Assembly: GCF_026278245.1 (NCBI RefSeq)
Contig: NZ_CP111079.1
Span: forward strand, 1,180,501-1,244,500
Length of the DNA stretch: 64,000 bases
Origin: Pontibacter kalidii
GTDB lineage: Bacteria; Bacteroidota; Bacteroidia; Cytophagales; Hymenobacteraceae
Reading direction: 5' to 3'
Shown piece after piece: positions 34,099-43,219 of this stretch; positions within the stretch are counted from its first letter, which is position 1; the number at the start of each line of letters is the position of its first letter. The translations under genes and the position numbers were made by a program. The notes beneath the pieces were generated by a model. That model made no database searches and was not told where the DNA came from. It was given only the letters and a program-made list of their open reading frames with translations.

Positions 34099-34353
34099 CT
34101 ATGCAAGTATAGCCCAAGTATAAAGTATGACTCTCCGAGTCAGTCGGGTTACAAACCCGACACCATAGAAGGCACGAGTTGCAAACTCGCGCCAGCGGAG
34201 GGGCAGCTAGCAAGGATAGCTTGGCTCAGGTTTCGGGAAGTCGTGGCTGATAAAGGCCAAGCGCATGCTCACACCAGGTGAGGGAGGCAAGTATGAAGTA
34301 TAGTTCAAGTATAAAAGTATTATTTATGTGAGCGTGCTGAAACACCACACCTG

Positions 34354-34869
34354 CTAATAAACAACACGCACTACCTCCACCAATTCCTCATTCCTCCCCA
34401 GCTTCAAACTTACCGTTTCGCCTGCTTTGGCCCCTACCACAGCTCTTGCAATGGGCGCCACAAAAGCCACCTTCCCCGCGGACACATCAGCTTCATCCAC
34501 GCCTACGATCGTAAAAGTACGCTTCATACCAGGCTTGGGGCCCTTCACGGTTTTCAGTGTAACGGTTGCCCCGAAGCGCACTTCATCCGGCTGTTGGGTT
34601 GCCGGGTCAATCACGCGGGCGCTTGCCAGCCGCTCGTTTAGGGCGCTCAGGCGGGCGTTCAGAATGGTGAGCTGGCGGGTGCGGTTGGCCTCGTCCTCGC
34701 GGTTAGCCTCCGCTTTGGATCTTTCTGCTTCGAGCAGTGTTAGCTCCGCGCGCAGTTGCTCCAGGCCATTCGGCGTAACGTAATTAGTCGTGCCTGGCGG
34801 AAGCGCTGCGCGTGGCGGTATGATAGGCGGTTCTCCTGCGTCGTCTTCCTTTACAAATGCTCTGCTCAT
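34354..34869 (-). CDS. GreA/GreB-family elongation factor, divergent coiled-coil tip
   Basis: A 171-aa protein with a Pro-rich start (EPPIIPPRAALPPG), then TPNGLEQLRAELTLLEAER leading into an N-terminal coiled coil (about 34-90). A C-terminal FKBP-like domain follows with EVRFGATVTLK, FTIVGVDEADVSAGKVAFVAPIARAVVGAKAGE. The C-terminal half is a clear Gre domain. The usual acidic tip motif of transcript-cleavage factors (GDLSENAEY) is absent; the loop reads ANREDEANRTRQ. It may bind the RNA polymerase channel with altered or no cleavage activity. Confidence 0.85.
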   Translation of the reverse strand: MSRAFVKEDDAGEPPIIPPRAALPPGTTNYVTPNGLEQLRAELTLLEAERSKAEANREDEANRTRQLTILNARLSALNERLASARVIDPATQQPDEVRFGATVTLKTVKGPKPGMKRTFTIVGVDEADVSAGKVAFVAPIARAVVGAKAGETVSLKLGRNEELVEVVRVVY

Positions 34870-34936
34870 AGTTTCGGGTTGGGGTAGGTGTTTTTATACT
34901 TTGAAGTTACTGTTTTTCCTGAGCTTATACTTCGGT

Positions 34937-36586
34937 TCAGCCTTTTTGCAGAAGATGGCTCAGTTCATCGGCGCGGAACCAGCGGTAGCCGTAGGCCTCC
35001 AGCGTAATGTAATGCCTCCCTTTTTCATCTGCCGTGCTTTCCTCGTCCTTCATCAGGTCAATCAGCCTTTGTTCCTCTTTCTCCTTCAGGTTCAGTACAA
35101 TCTCGTGGGCTCTTTCATCAAAGTTATGGAAAATAAGCAGCGAGCTGCCCTGCCAGCTATAATGCATGCCTAGCACACACGGATTTCCGCTATCGAGTAT
35201 CTGCCAGTCACCCCAGCCTATTTCAGTGCATTCCTGACGCAGGCGTATCATGGTGGTCATCCAGTTCAGGAGCGAATCAGGTGTGCGGCGCTGGGTCTCC
35301 ACGTTTACGTGCTTGTAAGCATAGGGGCCTTTGTCTATGACCGGGTGAATGAGCTTATCGGCCTCGGAGAAACCGGCCTGCTTATCAGCTGACCACTGCA
35401 TTGGGGTACGCACTGCCTCACGCTCGTTCAGGCTCAGGTCCTCACCCATGCCAATCTCGTCGCCATAGCGGATAACAGGCGCCCCCGGCAGCGAGAACAT
35501 AAGGCTGTAGGCCAACTCGGTTTGCTGGCGGTTGCCCAGCATGGGCGAAAGCCTGCGCCGGATCCCCCTGTTATAGAGCTGCATGTGCTTTTCAGGGCCG
35601 AAGCGGGCGAAGACCTTCTGCCGCTGCTCTTCCGTCAGACGACCCAGATCCAGCTCGTCGTGGTTGCGCAGGAAATGGGCCCACTGCGAGGTGGGGTGCG
35701 TCAGCCGGGTAGACTCCAGGGCCTCCTTCAGCGGCTCTATTTCGCCGGTGGCCAAAGCATAGAACAGGTACTGGTTCACGTAAAAATTAAACATCATGTG
35801 GATGCCCTCGCCTTCCTCTCCAAAATACTTCTTGGTCTCCTTGGGCAGCACGTTCGCCTCGCCCAGAAAAATGGCGTCGCCCTTTCGCCACTGCATAAAG
35901 CGGCGCATCTGGCGCAGGTAGTCGAACTTCAGTTCAGGTTTGGCGGCCCCCGGAGCGGGTGTCTCTATCAGGAAGGGCACCGCGTCTACCCGGAAGCCGG
36001 CTACCCCCAGCTCCAGCCAGAAGCCCATTATCCGGATGATCTCCTCCCGCACCTCGGGGTTGCCAAGGTTGAGGTCGGGCTGAAAGTCATAAAAGCGGTG
36101 GAAGTAGTAGGCCTTTGCCTTCTTATCATAAGTCCAGGTAGAATTCTGCACCCCCGGGAAGACCATGCCCTCATCCCAGTCCGAAGGCTTTTTCTCTGAC
36201 CACACATACCAGTCGCGGTGCTTGGCGTCCTTGCTGCTGCGCGCGTCCTGAAACCAGGGGTGTTCGTCAGAAGTATGGTTCACTACCAGGTCGATGATGA
36301 CTTTGATGCCGCGTTTTTTGGTCTGGTGCATGAACTCGACAAAATTGCCGCTGGACCCGTGGCGCTGGTCTACACCATAGTAATCCTTTACGTCATAGCC
36401 GTTGTCCTTATTAGGAGTGGGCTGAAAAGGAGCGAGCCAGAGCGTGTCTATGCCCATAGCATGCAGGTAATCCAGCCGGCGTGCCAGCCCCTGAAAGTCC
36501 CCGACGCCATCGCCGTTGTAGTCCATAAATGTTTCCAGGTCCAGGCTGTAGATAATGGCATTCTTGTACCAGAGTTCTTCTGTCAT
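34937..36586 (-). CDS. GH13 alpha-glucosidase, trehalose-synthase-like
   Basis: A 549-aa cytosolic (no signal) GH13 enzyme resembling trehalose synthase (maltose-trehalose isomerase). It shows NAIIYSLDLETFMDYNGDGVGDFQGL at the start, region I DLVVNHTSDEHPWF, region II GFRVDAVPF with the nucleophile Asp, region III FLGEANVL with the acid/base Glu, and region IV FLRNHDELD. The C-terminal beta domain is short. No maltokinase or glgE lies nearby, so the physiological substrate (maltose, trehalose, sucrose) is not fixed. It precedes the Gre-like gene in the same direction. Confidence 0.88.
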   Translation of the reverse strand: MTEELWYKNAIIYSLDLETFMDYNGDGVGDFQGLARRLDYLHAMGIDTLWLAPFQPTPNKDNGYDVKDYYGVDQRHGSSGNFVEFMHQTKKRGIKVIIDLVVNHTSDEHPWFQDARSSKDAKHRDWYVWSEKKPSDWDEGMVFPGVQNSTWTYDKKAKAYYFHRFYDFQPDLNLGNPEVREEIIRIMGFWLELGVAGFRVDAVPFLIETPAPGAAKPELKFDYLRQMRRFMQWRKGDAIFLGEANVLPKETKKYFGEEGEGIHMMFNFYVNQYLFYALATGEIEPLKEALESTRLTHPTSQWAHFLRNHDELDLGRLTEEQRQKVFARFGPEKHMQLYNRGIRRRLSPMLGNRQQTELAYSLMFSLPGAPVIRYGDEIGMGEDLSLNEREAVRTPMQWSADKQAGFSEADKLIHPVIDKGPYAYKHVNVETQRRTPDSLLNWMTTMIRLRQECTEIGWGDWQILDSGNPCVLGMHYSWQGSSLLIFHNFDERAHEIVLNLKEKEEQRLIDLMKDEESTADEKGRHYITLEAYGYRWFRADELSHLLQKG

Positions 36587-36696
36587 AGTTCGGGTGCTTT
36601 TTACAAAGTATAGGCTATGTATGATTTATGCCTTGTACGGTGGCAGGCATACGTATTGTTGGCCTGGCTTCGAGTTTATACGTTGTGCAGGGGGAT

Positions 36697-36746
36697 AAAA
36701 GCAAGGGCAGGTACAGGAAAATCTCCCAGCGCCTGCCCTTGCTTTT
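36697..36746. terminator. Hairpin between GH13 and App1 genes
   Basis: Perfect 15-bp arms (36697-36711, 36732-36746) with a 20-nt loop and T-rich flank on both sides. It lies 16 bp past the App1-family stop on the minus strand. Confidence 0.85.
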
Positions 36747-36761
36747 ATAGCTTACTCATAC

Positions 36762-37907
36762 TTACTCCGGATCGTTTTCCTCGTCCAGTTCAGCCTCTTT
36801 CTCTACTTCTTTTACCTCTTCTGTAAGTATGAACCCGTGCTCGGCGGCGTGGGCTGCTGCGGCTGCAGTGTTCTTCACCAGCACCATCTCCACCTCACCG
36901 CCGGCTTTCAGCTCATCGGCCAGCTTGGTTACGGCCTGCGTCCGTTTCTCAATGTTCACATCACGAATGTAGATGGCCATGATACGGCCCGGGTGGTTTT
37001 TCACCACCTCGTGGTAGATGGGCGCATCCTGCTGCCCACTGTCCCCGATAAGTATAAAATTGAGGTGCGGATAGGTGATCAGGATGTTCTCGATCTCCTT
37101 ATACTTATGGCTCATGTGGTCGGAGTGGCCCAGCTTGTTCTCATCTATGCCAAAGTCGCGGAGCAGGAGCGGGCCCTCGGGAATCTCGTTCAGCTCCAGG
37201 AAATGGTATAGCAAGTCATAGTTGTTCCAGGGGCTGCTGCTTACGTAGAAGAAAGGGTTGTTACGCTTGCCATTGCGACCCAGCTGCAGCGACTTGTAGA
37301 ACTGTGAAACACCGTGGAAAGGGATTCGGGAGTGGGCATTGTTCAGCAGCACGTTGCGCCCCGTCTGCAGCAGGCTGGTGGCGCCGGTGCGCACAATGGT
37401 GTCGTCTATGTCGGAGATGATGCCGTACTCTGCATCGGGTGGCGGCACCAGTACGTAGGCGGTCTCCTTTATGCCCGGCTCAAAGCCGTTCACTGGGGCA
37501 TCAATTAGCTCCAACTCTATCGGGTGCCAGATGTCCTCCAGGTGCAGCGGCATTTCGGGGTGTAGGTTCAGCACAAAATACCCCTCAATATCGGTGGTTA
37601 TCTCGTGCTTCTGGTGCTGCAGGCAGAGTTGCACACGCGCATTAGGTATTTCATCGCTCTCAAAGCGACGGTACATGTTCAGCAGGTTCTCCCAGGTGGT
37701 GTCGTTCTCCTCGGATTGGCGAATACCCTTATCCACCAGCACGCGGCCTTTCACATAGAGGCGCTCGGGTGTTCCGTAGCTCCGGTAAGTCACGATCTGC
37801 AGCGGGCGGTTCAGCTTGAGTTTGTTCTTCAGCTGGAAAGTAAGCAGGTCCAGTTTCTCCTCTCCCCGCAGAATAGCCTTGGTAACAGAGTTCTTTATTT
37901 TCTTCAT
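36762..37907 (-). CDS. App1-family (DUF2183) HAD phosphatase
   Basis: A 381-aa protein. The N-terminal half contains beta-sandwich-type strands (KGRVLVDKGIRQSEEND, KHEITTDIEGYFVLNL). The catalytic HAD-like part has SDIDDTIVRTG, FFYVSSSPWN and LIGDSGQQDAPIY, the three motifs of the App1 family, whose yeast member is a phosphatidate phosphatase. The C-terminus is highly acidic. No signal peptide is seen, so it should be cytosolic. Substrate in bacteria is not established. Confidence 0.9.
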   Translation of the reverse strand: MKKIKNSVTKAILRGEEKLDLLTFQLKNKLKLNRPLQIVTYRSYGTPERLYVKGRVLVDKGIRQSEENDTTWENLLNMYRRFESDEIPNARVQLCLQHQKHEITTDIEGYFVLNLHPEMPLHLEDIWHPIELELIDAPVNGFEPGIKETAYVLVPPPDAEYGIISDIDDTIVRTGATSLLQTGRNVLLNNAHSRIPFHGVSQFYKSLQLGRNGKRNNPFFYVSSSPWNNYDLLYHFLELNEIPEGPLLLRDFGIDENKLGHSDHMSHKYKEIENILITYPHLNFILIGDSGQQDAPIYHEVVKNHPGRIMAIYIRDVNIEKRTQAVTKLADELKAGGEVEMVLVKNTAAAAAHAAEHGFILTEEVKEVEKEAELDEENDPE

Positions 37908-37927
37908 AGTTCTGTAGTGCGTAAGTA

Positions 37928-37959
37928 CAAAGTGCCTGCCGGGTTGGGGCAGGCACTTT
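37928..37959. terminator. Terminator hairpin
   Basis: Arms aaagtgcctgcc and ggcaggcacttt surround a short G-rich loop, immediately after the M48 lipoprotein gene (minus strand stop at 37969). Confidence 0.85.
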
Positions 37960-37968
37960 GGTTATTCG

Positions 37969-38802
37969 TTAAATTCCGAGTGAGGTTTTCAAACCCTGAA
38001 AATCCGAGTCCGGGGCGGAGGCCGTGCTGCAGCCGCGCTCCTGTGCCAGTTGCTGTATGTGCTGGATACGGTTGTCGGGGCTGGGGTGCGTGCTCAGGAA
38101 CTCGGGCGGCGCCCCTTGCTCTTCCTGCTGCTCCAGCTTCACGAAGAAGCCGGCGGCGCCGTCGCAGGCGTAATGGCGGGTGCCGCCCAGGTAGGCCACA
38201 GAGGCCTCGTCTGCTTCTGTTTCGGCATCGCGGCTAAACTTTAGCCCGGCCAGGGTACCGGAGAGCTGCGCCGCAATCTGCTTTAGCGTGCTGGGGTTGT
38301 TCCCCAACGCCACCGACAGTAACAGGGCAATACCGTAGTCGCGCTGTAGCTGCTTTACGCTGTGGCGCTTATCGGCGTGGGCAATCTCATGGGCCAGTAC
38401 ACCGGCAAAGTGGTCCTCGTCCTCCAGAAACTTAATTAGGCCGGTGAACACGTAAATCTGGCCCCCGGGGGAGGCAAAGGCGTTAAGCGTCTCATCGTCC
38501 TTAATGATCTTAACCGTCCAGGGGAATTCCTGCTGATACTTTACCTCGCCGGAGGTGAGCACGCGGTTCACGATGCGGTCCAGGTGCTGGTAGGCTTTCT
38601 GGGTATTGGCGTTGGAGCTGTTTCGCTCCAGCAGCTTGCCTTGTGCCCGGTAGGTGGAGTCCACCTCGTGGGCGACCTGCTGCCCCAGGTTCACGTCATC
38701 CTGAATCGAGAAGATCACGCCGTCGTTGTTGTCGCAGCTGCTGAAGGAGAGCATACCTGCCATGGCCAGAAGCCACACTGGAGTGTAAATTAGTTTTTTC
38801 AT
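37969..38802 (-). CDS. M48-family metalloprotease lipoprotein
   Basis: A 277-aa lipoprotein (signal ends MLSFSSC). Motifs are TLNAFASPGGQIYVF, the zinc site AHEIAHADKRHSVKQL (HExxH) and the third ligand in DAETEADEASVAYLGG, followed by STHPSPDNRI typical of the C-terminal part. It is a paralog of the M48 protein at 28258 and should act in the periplasm or at the outer membrane, probably on misfolded outer-membrane proteins. It has its own terminator. Confidence 0.93.
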   Translation of the reverse strand: MKKLIYTPVWLLAMAGMLSFSSCDNNDGVIFSIQDDVNLGQQVAHEVDSTYRAQGKLLERNSSNANTQKAYQHLDRIVNRVLTSGEVKYQQEFPWTVKIIKDDETLNAFASPGGQIYVFTGLIKFLEDEDHFAGVLAHEIAHADKRHSVKQLQRDYGIALLLSVALGNNPSTLKQIAAQLSGTLAGLKFSRDAETEADEASVAYLGGTRHYACDGAAGFFVKLEQQEEQGAPPEFLSTHPSPDNRIQHIQQLAQERGCSTASAPDSDFQGLKTSLGI

Positions 38803-38977
38803 GTTTTGATAAAAGCGTATAAGGGTGCAACGCAGTACTTCTGCATTTTTGTACAGCCTGCGGCAAATATATGGCCAAATGCTGTAGGAACGGGCATTGC
38901 AACCTGCTTTACGTTGGCAGGTGCGTCCCTGGTTGCAAGGGGAGTTCCGTAAAACCAGTGCAAAAGGGAAATAAAAA

Positions 38978-39000
38978 AGCCCTCGGTAAAACCAAGGGCT
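38978..39000 (-). terminator. Terminator of the M16 peptidase gene
   Basis: Imperfect stem agccctcgg / ccaagggct with a run of A on the plus strand (T on the transcript of the minus strand), 21 bp past the M16 stop. Confidence 0.75.
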
Positions 39001-39020
39001 CTCTTAGTGTAGTATGTGGT

Positions 39021-41870
39021 TTATTTTACGGATGAGCTGACAATCGGGTTGCCGTCTGTGTCCAGTTCCACGATCTCGTAGTTCAGGGCCTCCAGCTTCG
39101 GAAGCACTGTTTTCTTATCACCCACCACCACAATGTGCATGTTGTTTACCGGCAGGTTTTTGGCCGCCAGCGCATTAATCTCCTGACTGGTGATGCTGTT
39201 CAGGATCTCCGTCTGTTTCTTCACGAAGTCCTTGTTCAGGTCATACTCCAGGATGCGGCCCAGGAAGCCGGCTTTCTGGAAAGGCGTTTCATACTGGCGT
39301 GCATCGGCCTGTCCAATAGAGCTCTTCATGAACTGCAGTTCATCCTCCTTGATACCGTTCTGGTGGAAGTCGGTCAGCTCCTTCATAAACTCTGTTACCG
39401 ACTCAGCTGTGGCATCGGCACGCACACCGGCAGAGGCCGTAAACGGGCCGGCATACTTGCTGCCGCTGAAGTAGGAGCGAGCCCCGTAAGTATAGCCTTT
39501 ATCCTCGCGCAGGTTCAGGTTGATGCGGCTGTTAAAGGCACCGCCAAGGTTGTAGTTCATCAGCCCCAGCTTGTAATACTCCCCGGTGGCATCGTATGGC
39601 ATGGCCATGTAACCGATCCTGATCTCCGACTGCGCCGCATCCGGCTTGTCCACCAGGTAAATGCGGGTCTTCTCAATGGCTGGAGTCTTCACGTCAGCAG
39701 GCAGTTGCACGTTCTTCTTCTTCCATTTCTTCAGGAAGTTGAGCTTACCCATCAACTCTTTCTCCGAGATGTCGCCTACCACAACCAGTTGCGCCACAGA
39801 AGGGGAGTAGTTGGCGTTGTAGAATTGCTTCACATCCTCCAGGCTAATGTTCTCCACCGTTTCGGCAGTACCGGAGGTCGGAATCGCCATGATGTGGCCA
39901 TCGCCATAAAGCAGCTTGCTGTATACGTTGTTGGCAATGGCCGTTGGCTGGGTGGCCTGGTTGGCTATGGCTTCCAGTTGCTGCTTTTTCAGGCGCTCAA
40001 AATCATCCTGCGCAAACTTGGGCCTGAACAGGCGCTCCTCCAGCAGGGCCAGCGTCTTGTCCAGATTCCTCTTGAGCGACTGCACCGTGATGTAGGTGTC
40101 GTTCTGGCCGGCGCTGATGCGGATGGAACTGCCCAATTTATCCAGCTCGTTGCTGAACTGCTCTGAAGTATAATTCTGGGTGTCTTCGTTCAGCATATCA
40201 GCTGTGAGCGAGGCGATACCTGCCTTGCCAGGGGTGGCTGCTGCCAGCCGGTGACCTCCTTTAATGGTCAGTTGCATGGTAACCGTTGGAATCTCGTTGG
40301 TGTTGGTGCCGATCATCTTCAGGCCGTTCTTGAACTTGCCAGTATAGTAGTTTGGCACCGCCACTACCGGGTTCTCGCCGGCTCCGGGGCGCTTGCTGCG
40401 GTCAAAAGTATCTACCGCCTTGGTATACTTCAGGCCGCTGTACTCGTCTGCTCCGGCGGTGTAGCCATCTGTAGAGATCGTGTAGTTATCAGCTTTGGCC
40501 AGCAGCTCAGGCTTCCCTTTTGGCACCACGCTAAGTATAACGGCTGGCTTGCCTTTAATGTACTGATTGTACACACGCTGCACGTCCTCCTTCGTTACGG
40601 CCTGGATGCGCTTGATCTCCTCCTGAATGTAGTTTGGGTTGTTGCGGAAGGTCTCGTAGTAAGCCAGTTGCGATACTTTGCCACTCACGCTGGCCATGCG
40701 GTTGATCAGGCTCGACTCGGCCTGCGCCTTAAAGCGCTGCAGGTCCTCCTCGTTAATGCCGCGTGTTTCGAACTCGGCGATGGACTTGCGGGCCAGCTCC
40801 TCGGTCTGCGCCAGCGGCGTGTTCGGGTAAGCCATCACTGTTATGCCAAACTCGCCGGCCAATTCTGATGCAGAGTTAAAGACAGAAGCCTGCATTGCTT
40901 TCTGCTCCTTTACAAAGTTCTTGTAGAAGATGGAGGTCTTGCCCTGGCCAAGTATCTCGGCCAGCACGTCCAGCGCCGGTTCGTCCTTGTGCCCTGATTC
41001 CGGTGCCGGGAAGGTCATGCGCAGCATCGGGAAGCGAATGTTGTCCTCGTAGCTCACGTAGCGGTCCCTGTCGAGCTTGGCAGGCTGTGGTTTCATGTCC
41101 TGCACGGCCGGGCCGGCAGGTATGGAGCCGAAGTATTTCTCTACCAGCTTCACTACTTCCTCCGGCTTCACGTCGCCGCCTACGGTAAGGGTGGCGTTGT
41201 TGGGGCCGTACCAGCGCAGGAAGAAGTTCTTCAGGTCGTTTACGTCCACCCGGTTCAGGTCTTCGATGTAACCAATGGTGGTCCAGGAGTAGGGGTGGCC
41301 GTAGGGGTAGAGGTTCTTGGAGGTCATCTCGTACACCAATCCATAGGGGCGGTTGTCATAGTTCTGGCCGCGCTCATTCTTCACCGTCTCGCGCTGTACC
41401 TCGAACTTAGGCTGCGTCACGGCATCGAGCAGGAAGCCCATGCGGTCGGCCTCCAGCCACAGGGCCGTTTCCAACTGGTTGCGGGGCACGGTCTCGAAGT
41501 AATTGGTGCGGTCGCGGTTGGTGGTGCCGTTCAGGGTGCCCCCCGACTCAGAAACGATCTTGAAGTGCTCTTCGTCGGCCACGTTATCGGAGCCCTGGAA
41601 CATCATGTGCTCAAAAAAGTGCGCAAAGCCGGACTTGCCAACTTCTTCTCGGCCTGAGCCCACGTGATAGGTTACATCAACGTGCACGACCGGGTCGGAG
41701 TGGTCTTCATGCACGATCAGGGTTAGGCCGTTAGGGAGTTTATACTTGGTATAAGGAATCACCAGCTCGTCGCCTTGCCGGGTCACCTTTTCTTCGAGTT
41801 TCGTCTGCGCCTCGGCTACGCTTACCACACTAGCGGTAAGCAGGATGCTCAGCACGGTTTTGTTCATCAT
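39021..41870 (-). CDS. M16-family zinc peptidase, two-domain, exported
   Basis: The ATG pair at 41870/41867 gives about 949 aa with a signal peptide (NKTVLSILLTASVVSVAEAQ); the frame upstream is out of family. The first M16 domain has the inverted zinc motif HFFEH in GFAHFFEHMMFQGS, with the usual Glu further on (ETVKNERGQNYDNRP). A second, probably inactive M16 domain begins near residue 500 (NGLKMIGTNTNEIPTVTMQL) and has the YTYGARSYF R/Y motif. Likely role: degradation of peptides in the periplasm. Confidence 0.94.
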   Translation of the reverse strand: MMNKTVLSILLTASVVSVAEAQTKLEEKVTRQGDELVIPYTKYKLPNGLTLIVHEDHSDPVVHVDVTYHVGSGREEVGKSGFAHFFEHMMFQGSDNVADEEHFKIVSESGGTLNGTTNRDRTNYFETVPRNQLETALWLEADRMGFLLDAVTQPKFEVQRETVKNERGQNYDNRPYGLVYEMTSKNLYPYGHPYSWTTIGYIEDLNRVDVNDLKNFFLRWYGPNNATLTVGGDVKPEEVVKLVEKYFGSIPAGPAVQDMKPQPAKLDRDRYVSYEDNIRFPMLRMTFPAPESGHKDEPALDVLAEILGQGKTSIFYKNFVKEQKAMQASVFNSASELAGEFGITVMAYPNTPLAQTEELARKSIAEFETRGINEEDLQRFKAQAESSLINRMASVSGKVSQLAYYETFRNNPNYIQEEIKRIQAVTKEDVQRVYNQYIKGKPAVILSVVPKGKPELLAKADNYTISTDGYTAGADEYSGLKYTKAVDTFDRSKRPGAGENPVVAVPNYYTGKFKNGLKMIGTNTNEIPTVTMQLTIKGGHRLAAATPGKAGIASLTADMLNEDTQNYTSEQFSNELDKLGSSIRISAGQNDTYITVQSLKRNLDKTLALLEERLFRPKFAQDDFERLKKQQLEAIANQATQPTAIANNVYSKLLYGDGHIMAIPTSGTAETVENISLEDVKQFYNANYSPSVAQLVVVGDISEKELMGKLNFLKKWKKKNVQLPADVKTPAIEKTRIYLVDKPDAAQSEIRIGYMAMPYDATGEYYKLGLMNYNLGGAFNSRINLNLREDKGYTYGARSYFSGSKYAGPFTASAGVRADATAESVTEFMKELTDFHQNGIKEDELQFMKSSIGQADARQYETPFQKAGFLGRILEYDLNKDFVKKQTEILNSITSQEINALAAKNLPVNNMHIVVVGDKKTVLPKLEALNYEIVELDTDGNPIVSSSVK

Positions 41871-41950
41871 GTGCTTTATTGTTTGGTGAATGTTTTCCCT
41901 AACAATATAGTAAAAAGCAAGGAAGGTATTAAAATAATATAGACGAACCC

Positions 41951-42355
41951 CTATTTTGTCTCGCTCAACACCTGCCTGGCGAACATTACTGAAACCGTGA
42001 GGGTGAGCAGGGAGATTACCAGCATGGCGGTGGTGAGCAGAAAAGCCATACCTGCTGTCTCGGTAGCATCCGGCCCCTGCGGCTGCTGTACCATGCCCAG
42101 CAAGCGGGTGAAATAGGTAGCAGCCCGCCATCCCAGCAGCAGCGTAAGCAGACCCGCTTCTATTGTGCCGAGCATAAAACCCCAGCGCTTGCCCCGGTTC
42201 AGGAAATGCCCGGCTGTCAGTCCTATCAATCCGCCGGCGGCCCCGGTAAACAGCGCCGTGTTGGCCTGCTCGCCGGCCAAATCTACGGCTACCACGCCGC
42301 AGCCCAGCAAAAAGAACCCGAAGAAGGCGTAAAGGTAGGATATGTTTTTGTGCAT
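41951..42355 (-). CDS. Hypothetical four-helix membrane protein
   Basis: A 134-aa protein with four hydrophobic segments: ISYLYAFFGFFLLGCGVVAVDL, NTALFTGAAGGLIGLTAGHFL, WGFMLGTIEAGLLTLLLGWRAA and MAFLLTTAMLVISLLTLTVSVMF. The glycine-rich second helix resembles small TMEM14-like or DUF-type proteins, but no family is recognised with confidence. It lies 80 bp before the M16 gene and may share its promoter. Confidence 0.6.
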   Translation of the reverse strand: MHKNISYLYAFFGFFLLGCGVVAVDLAGEQANTALFTGAAGGLIGLTAGHFLNRGKRWGFMLGTIEAGLLTLLLGWRAATYFTRLLGMVQQPQGPDATETAGMAFLLTTAMLVISLLTLTVSVMFARQVLSETK

Positions 42356-42849
42356 GGATGCTCAGGTATAAGTATGGTGTAAAGATAAAGGAGAAAATGG
42401 AAGTAGGAAAGGGGAGGTGTAGTTGCTGGCCTGTCTTGCTTCAGTATTTCGGACGTGCGCTGGTTATACTTTATACTTATGGGCAATTTTTCAGAGCTCT
42501 GCCTGGCGCAAGCGTCCAGACTTGTGTCCTTTTATGGTGTCGGGTTTGCAACCCGACTGGCTTGCAGAGCCATACTTCAACTTTGGCTATACTTCCATAG
42601 CCGCTGCTTCCTTCATTTCCGCTCTTTCGGATTTGCAATCCGAAAGTTAAATAGTAGCGGATTTGTAATCCGCAAAAGCAAACGAAGTGGCTACGGAGAG
42701 GAAAGCGGATTACAAATCCGGAACAGTCGTTGTTTTATCTTTGGCTATACTTTTATACTTCTGTTTATACTTGCTGCTCCTATAGCCTCTCTGGCGCAGG
42801 CGTCCGCTTCTGTCTTTACTTGCACTGCCTCCCGCATCTTGATACAAGC

Positions 42850-43049
42850 TTTGCTTGCTAACCACTGCTAATCCTCCAGCCCTACAAACCTACTGTTTCA
42901 TTTCTACCTTTGTTGCTCTCAAGCCCGAGAGGGCTCGTCCTTTGGCATCGCGCTGTGTTCCCTCCTGCGCCAAGGCGCTGCCCTTAGCGGGCACCGGATC
43001 TCACAAGGCGCTCCACCCAAGGACTGGGGTCAGATTCGATAGCCACAGC
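42850..43049 (+). repeat. Long mosaic element, copy 2
   Basis: About 200 bp with the landmarks ctacaaacctact, gtttcattt, aagcccgagagggctcgtcc, ggcatcgcgctg, ttccctcctgcgcc, caccggatctcacaaggcgc and ccaaggactgggg...cgatagcc, in the same order as copy 4. The nested 19-bp insert is absent. Confidence 0.8.
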
Positions 43050-43199
43050 TGACGGAGTAGGAACAGAGCTCCCCTCCTTAGACTACCGAGAACGAGAGTT
43101 CGAAGGTAGCGAGCGTAGCTCTGAGGGGTAGGGGTGGTTGGACCAGGTGCTACAGAATTCCCCTCCTCGGAGGGGGCAGGGGTGGGTTTACACCTGTAG

Positions 43200-43219
43200 G
43201 GACAGGTCGCGACCTGTCC
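43200..43219. repeat. 20-bp perfect palindrome (ACAGGTCGCGACCTGT family)
   Basis: ggacaggtcg|cgacctgtcc with no spacer, embedded between a CCACCCC-type hairpin and an AGTATA-like site. Confidence 0.9.

Larger units (their letters stand above)
33247..34353. repeat. Mosaic of palindromic intergenic repeats (1.1 kb)
   Basis: No gene is supported here. In order it holds a 28-bp perfect palindrome (33407-33434) and TTGCAA/TTGTAA-type hairpins (33466-33485, 33500-33512, 33586-33608). CCACCCC/GGAGGGG hairpins follow at 33640-33673 and near 33738-33770. Next come an inverted repeat with tgtcatctcga / tcgagatgaca ends (33785-33853), one copy of the long element in minus orientation (33860-34098) and two more short hairpins (34143-34163, 34168-34186). 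AGTATA hexamers link many of the pieces. Confidence 0.85.

Noticed and set aside
33440..34190. Possible CRISPR array because of recurring short hairpins
   Set aside because: Spacing and unit length are irregular, the units are palindromic with changing stems, and no cas gene is nearby.
35522..36199. 225-aa open frame on the plus strand
   Set aside because: Antisense shadow of the GH13 gene.
39135..40166. 343-aa open frame on the plus strand
   Set aside because: Antisense shadow of the M16 peptidase gene.
42455..42871. 138-aa frame in the repeat region
   Set aside because: Consists only of translated palindromic repeats (RLACRA, SDLQSES-like words recurring in other frames).
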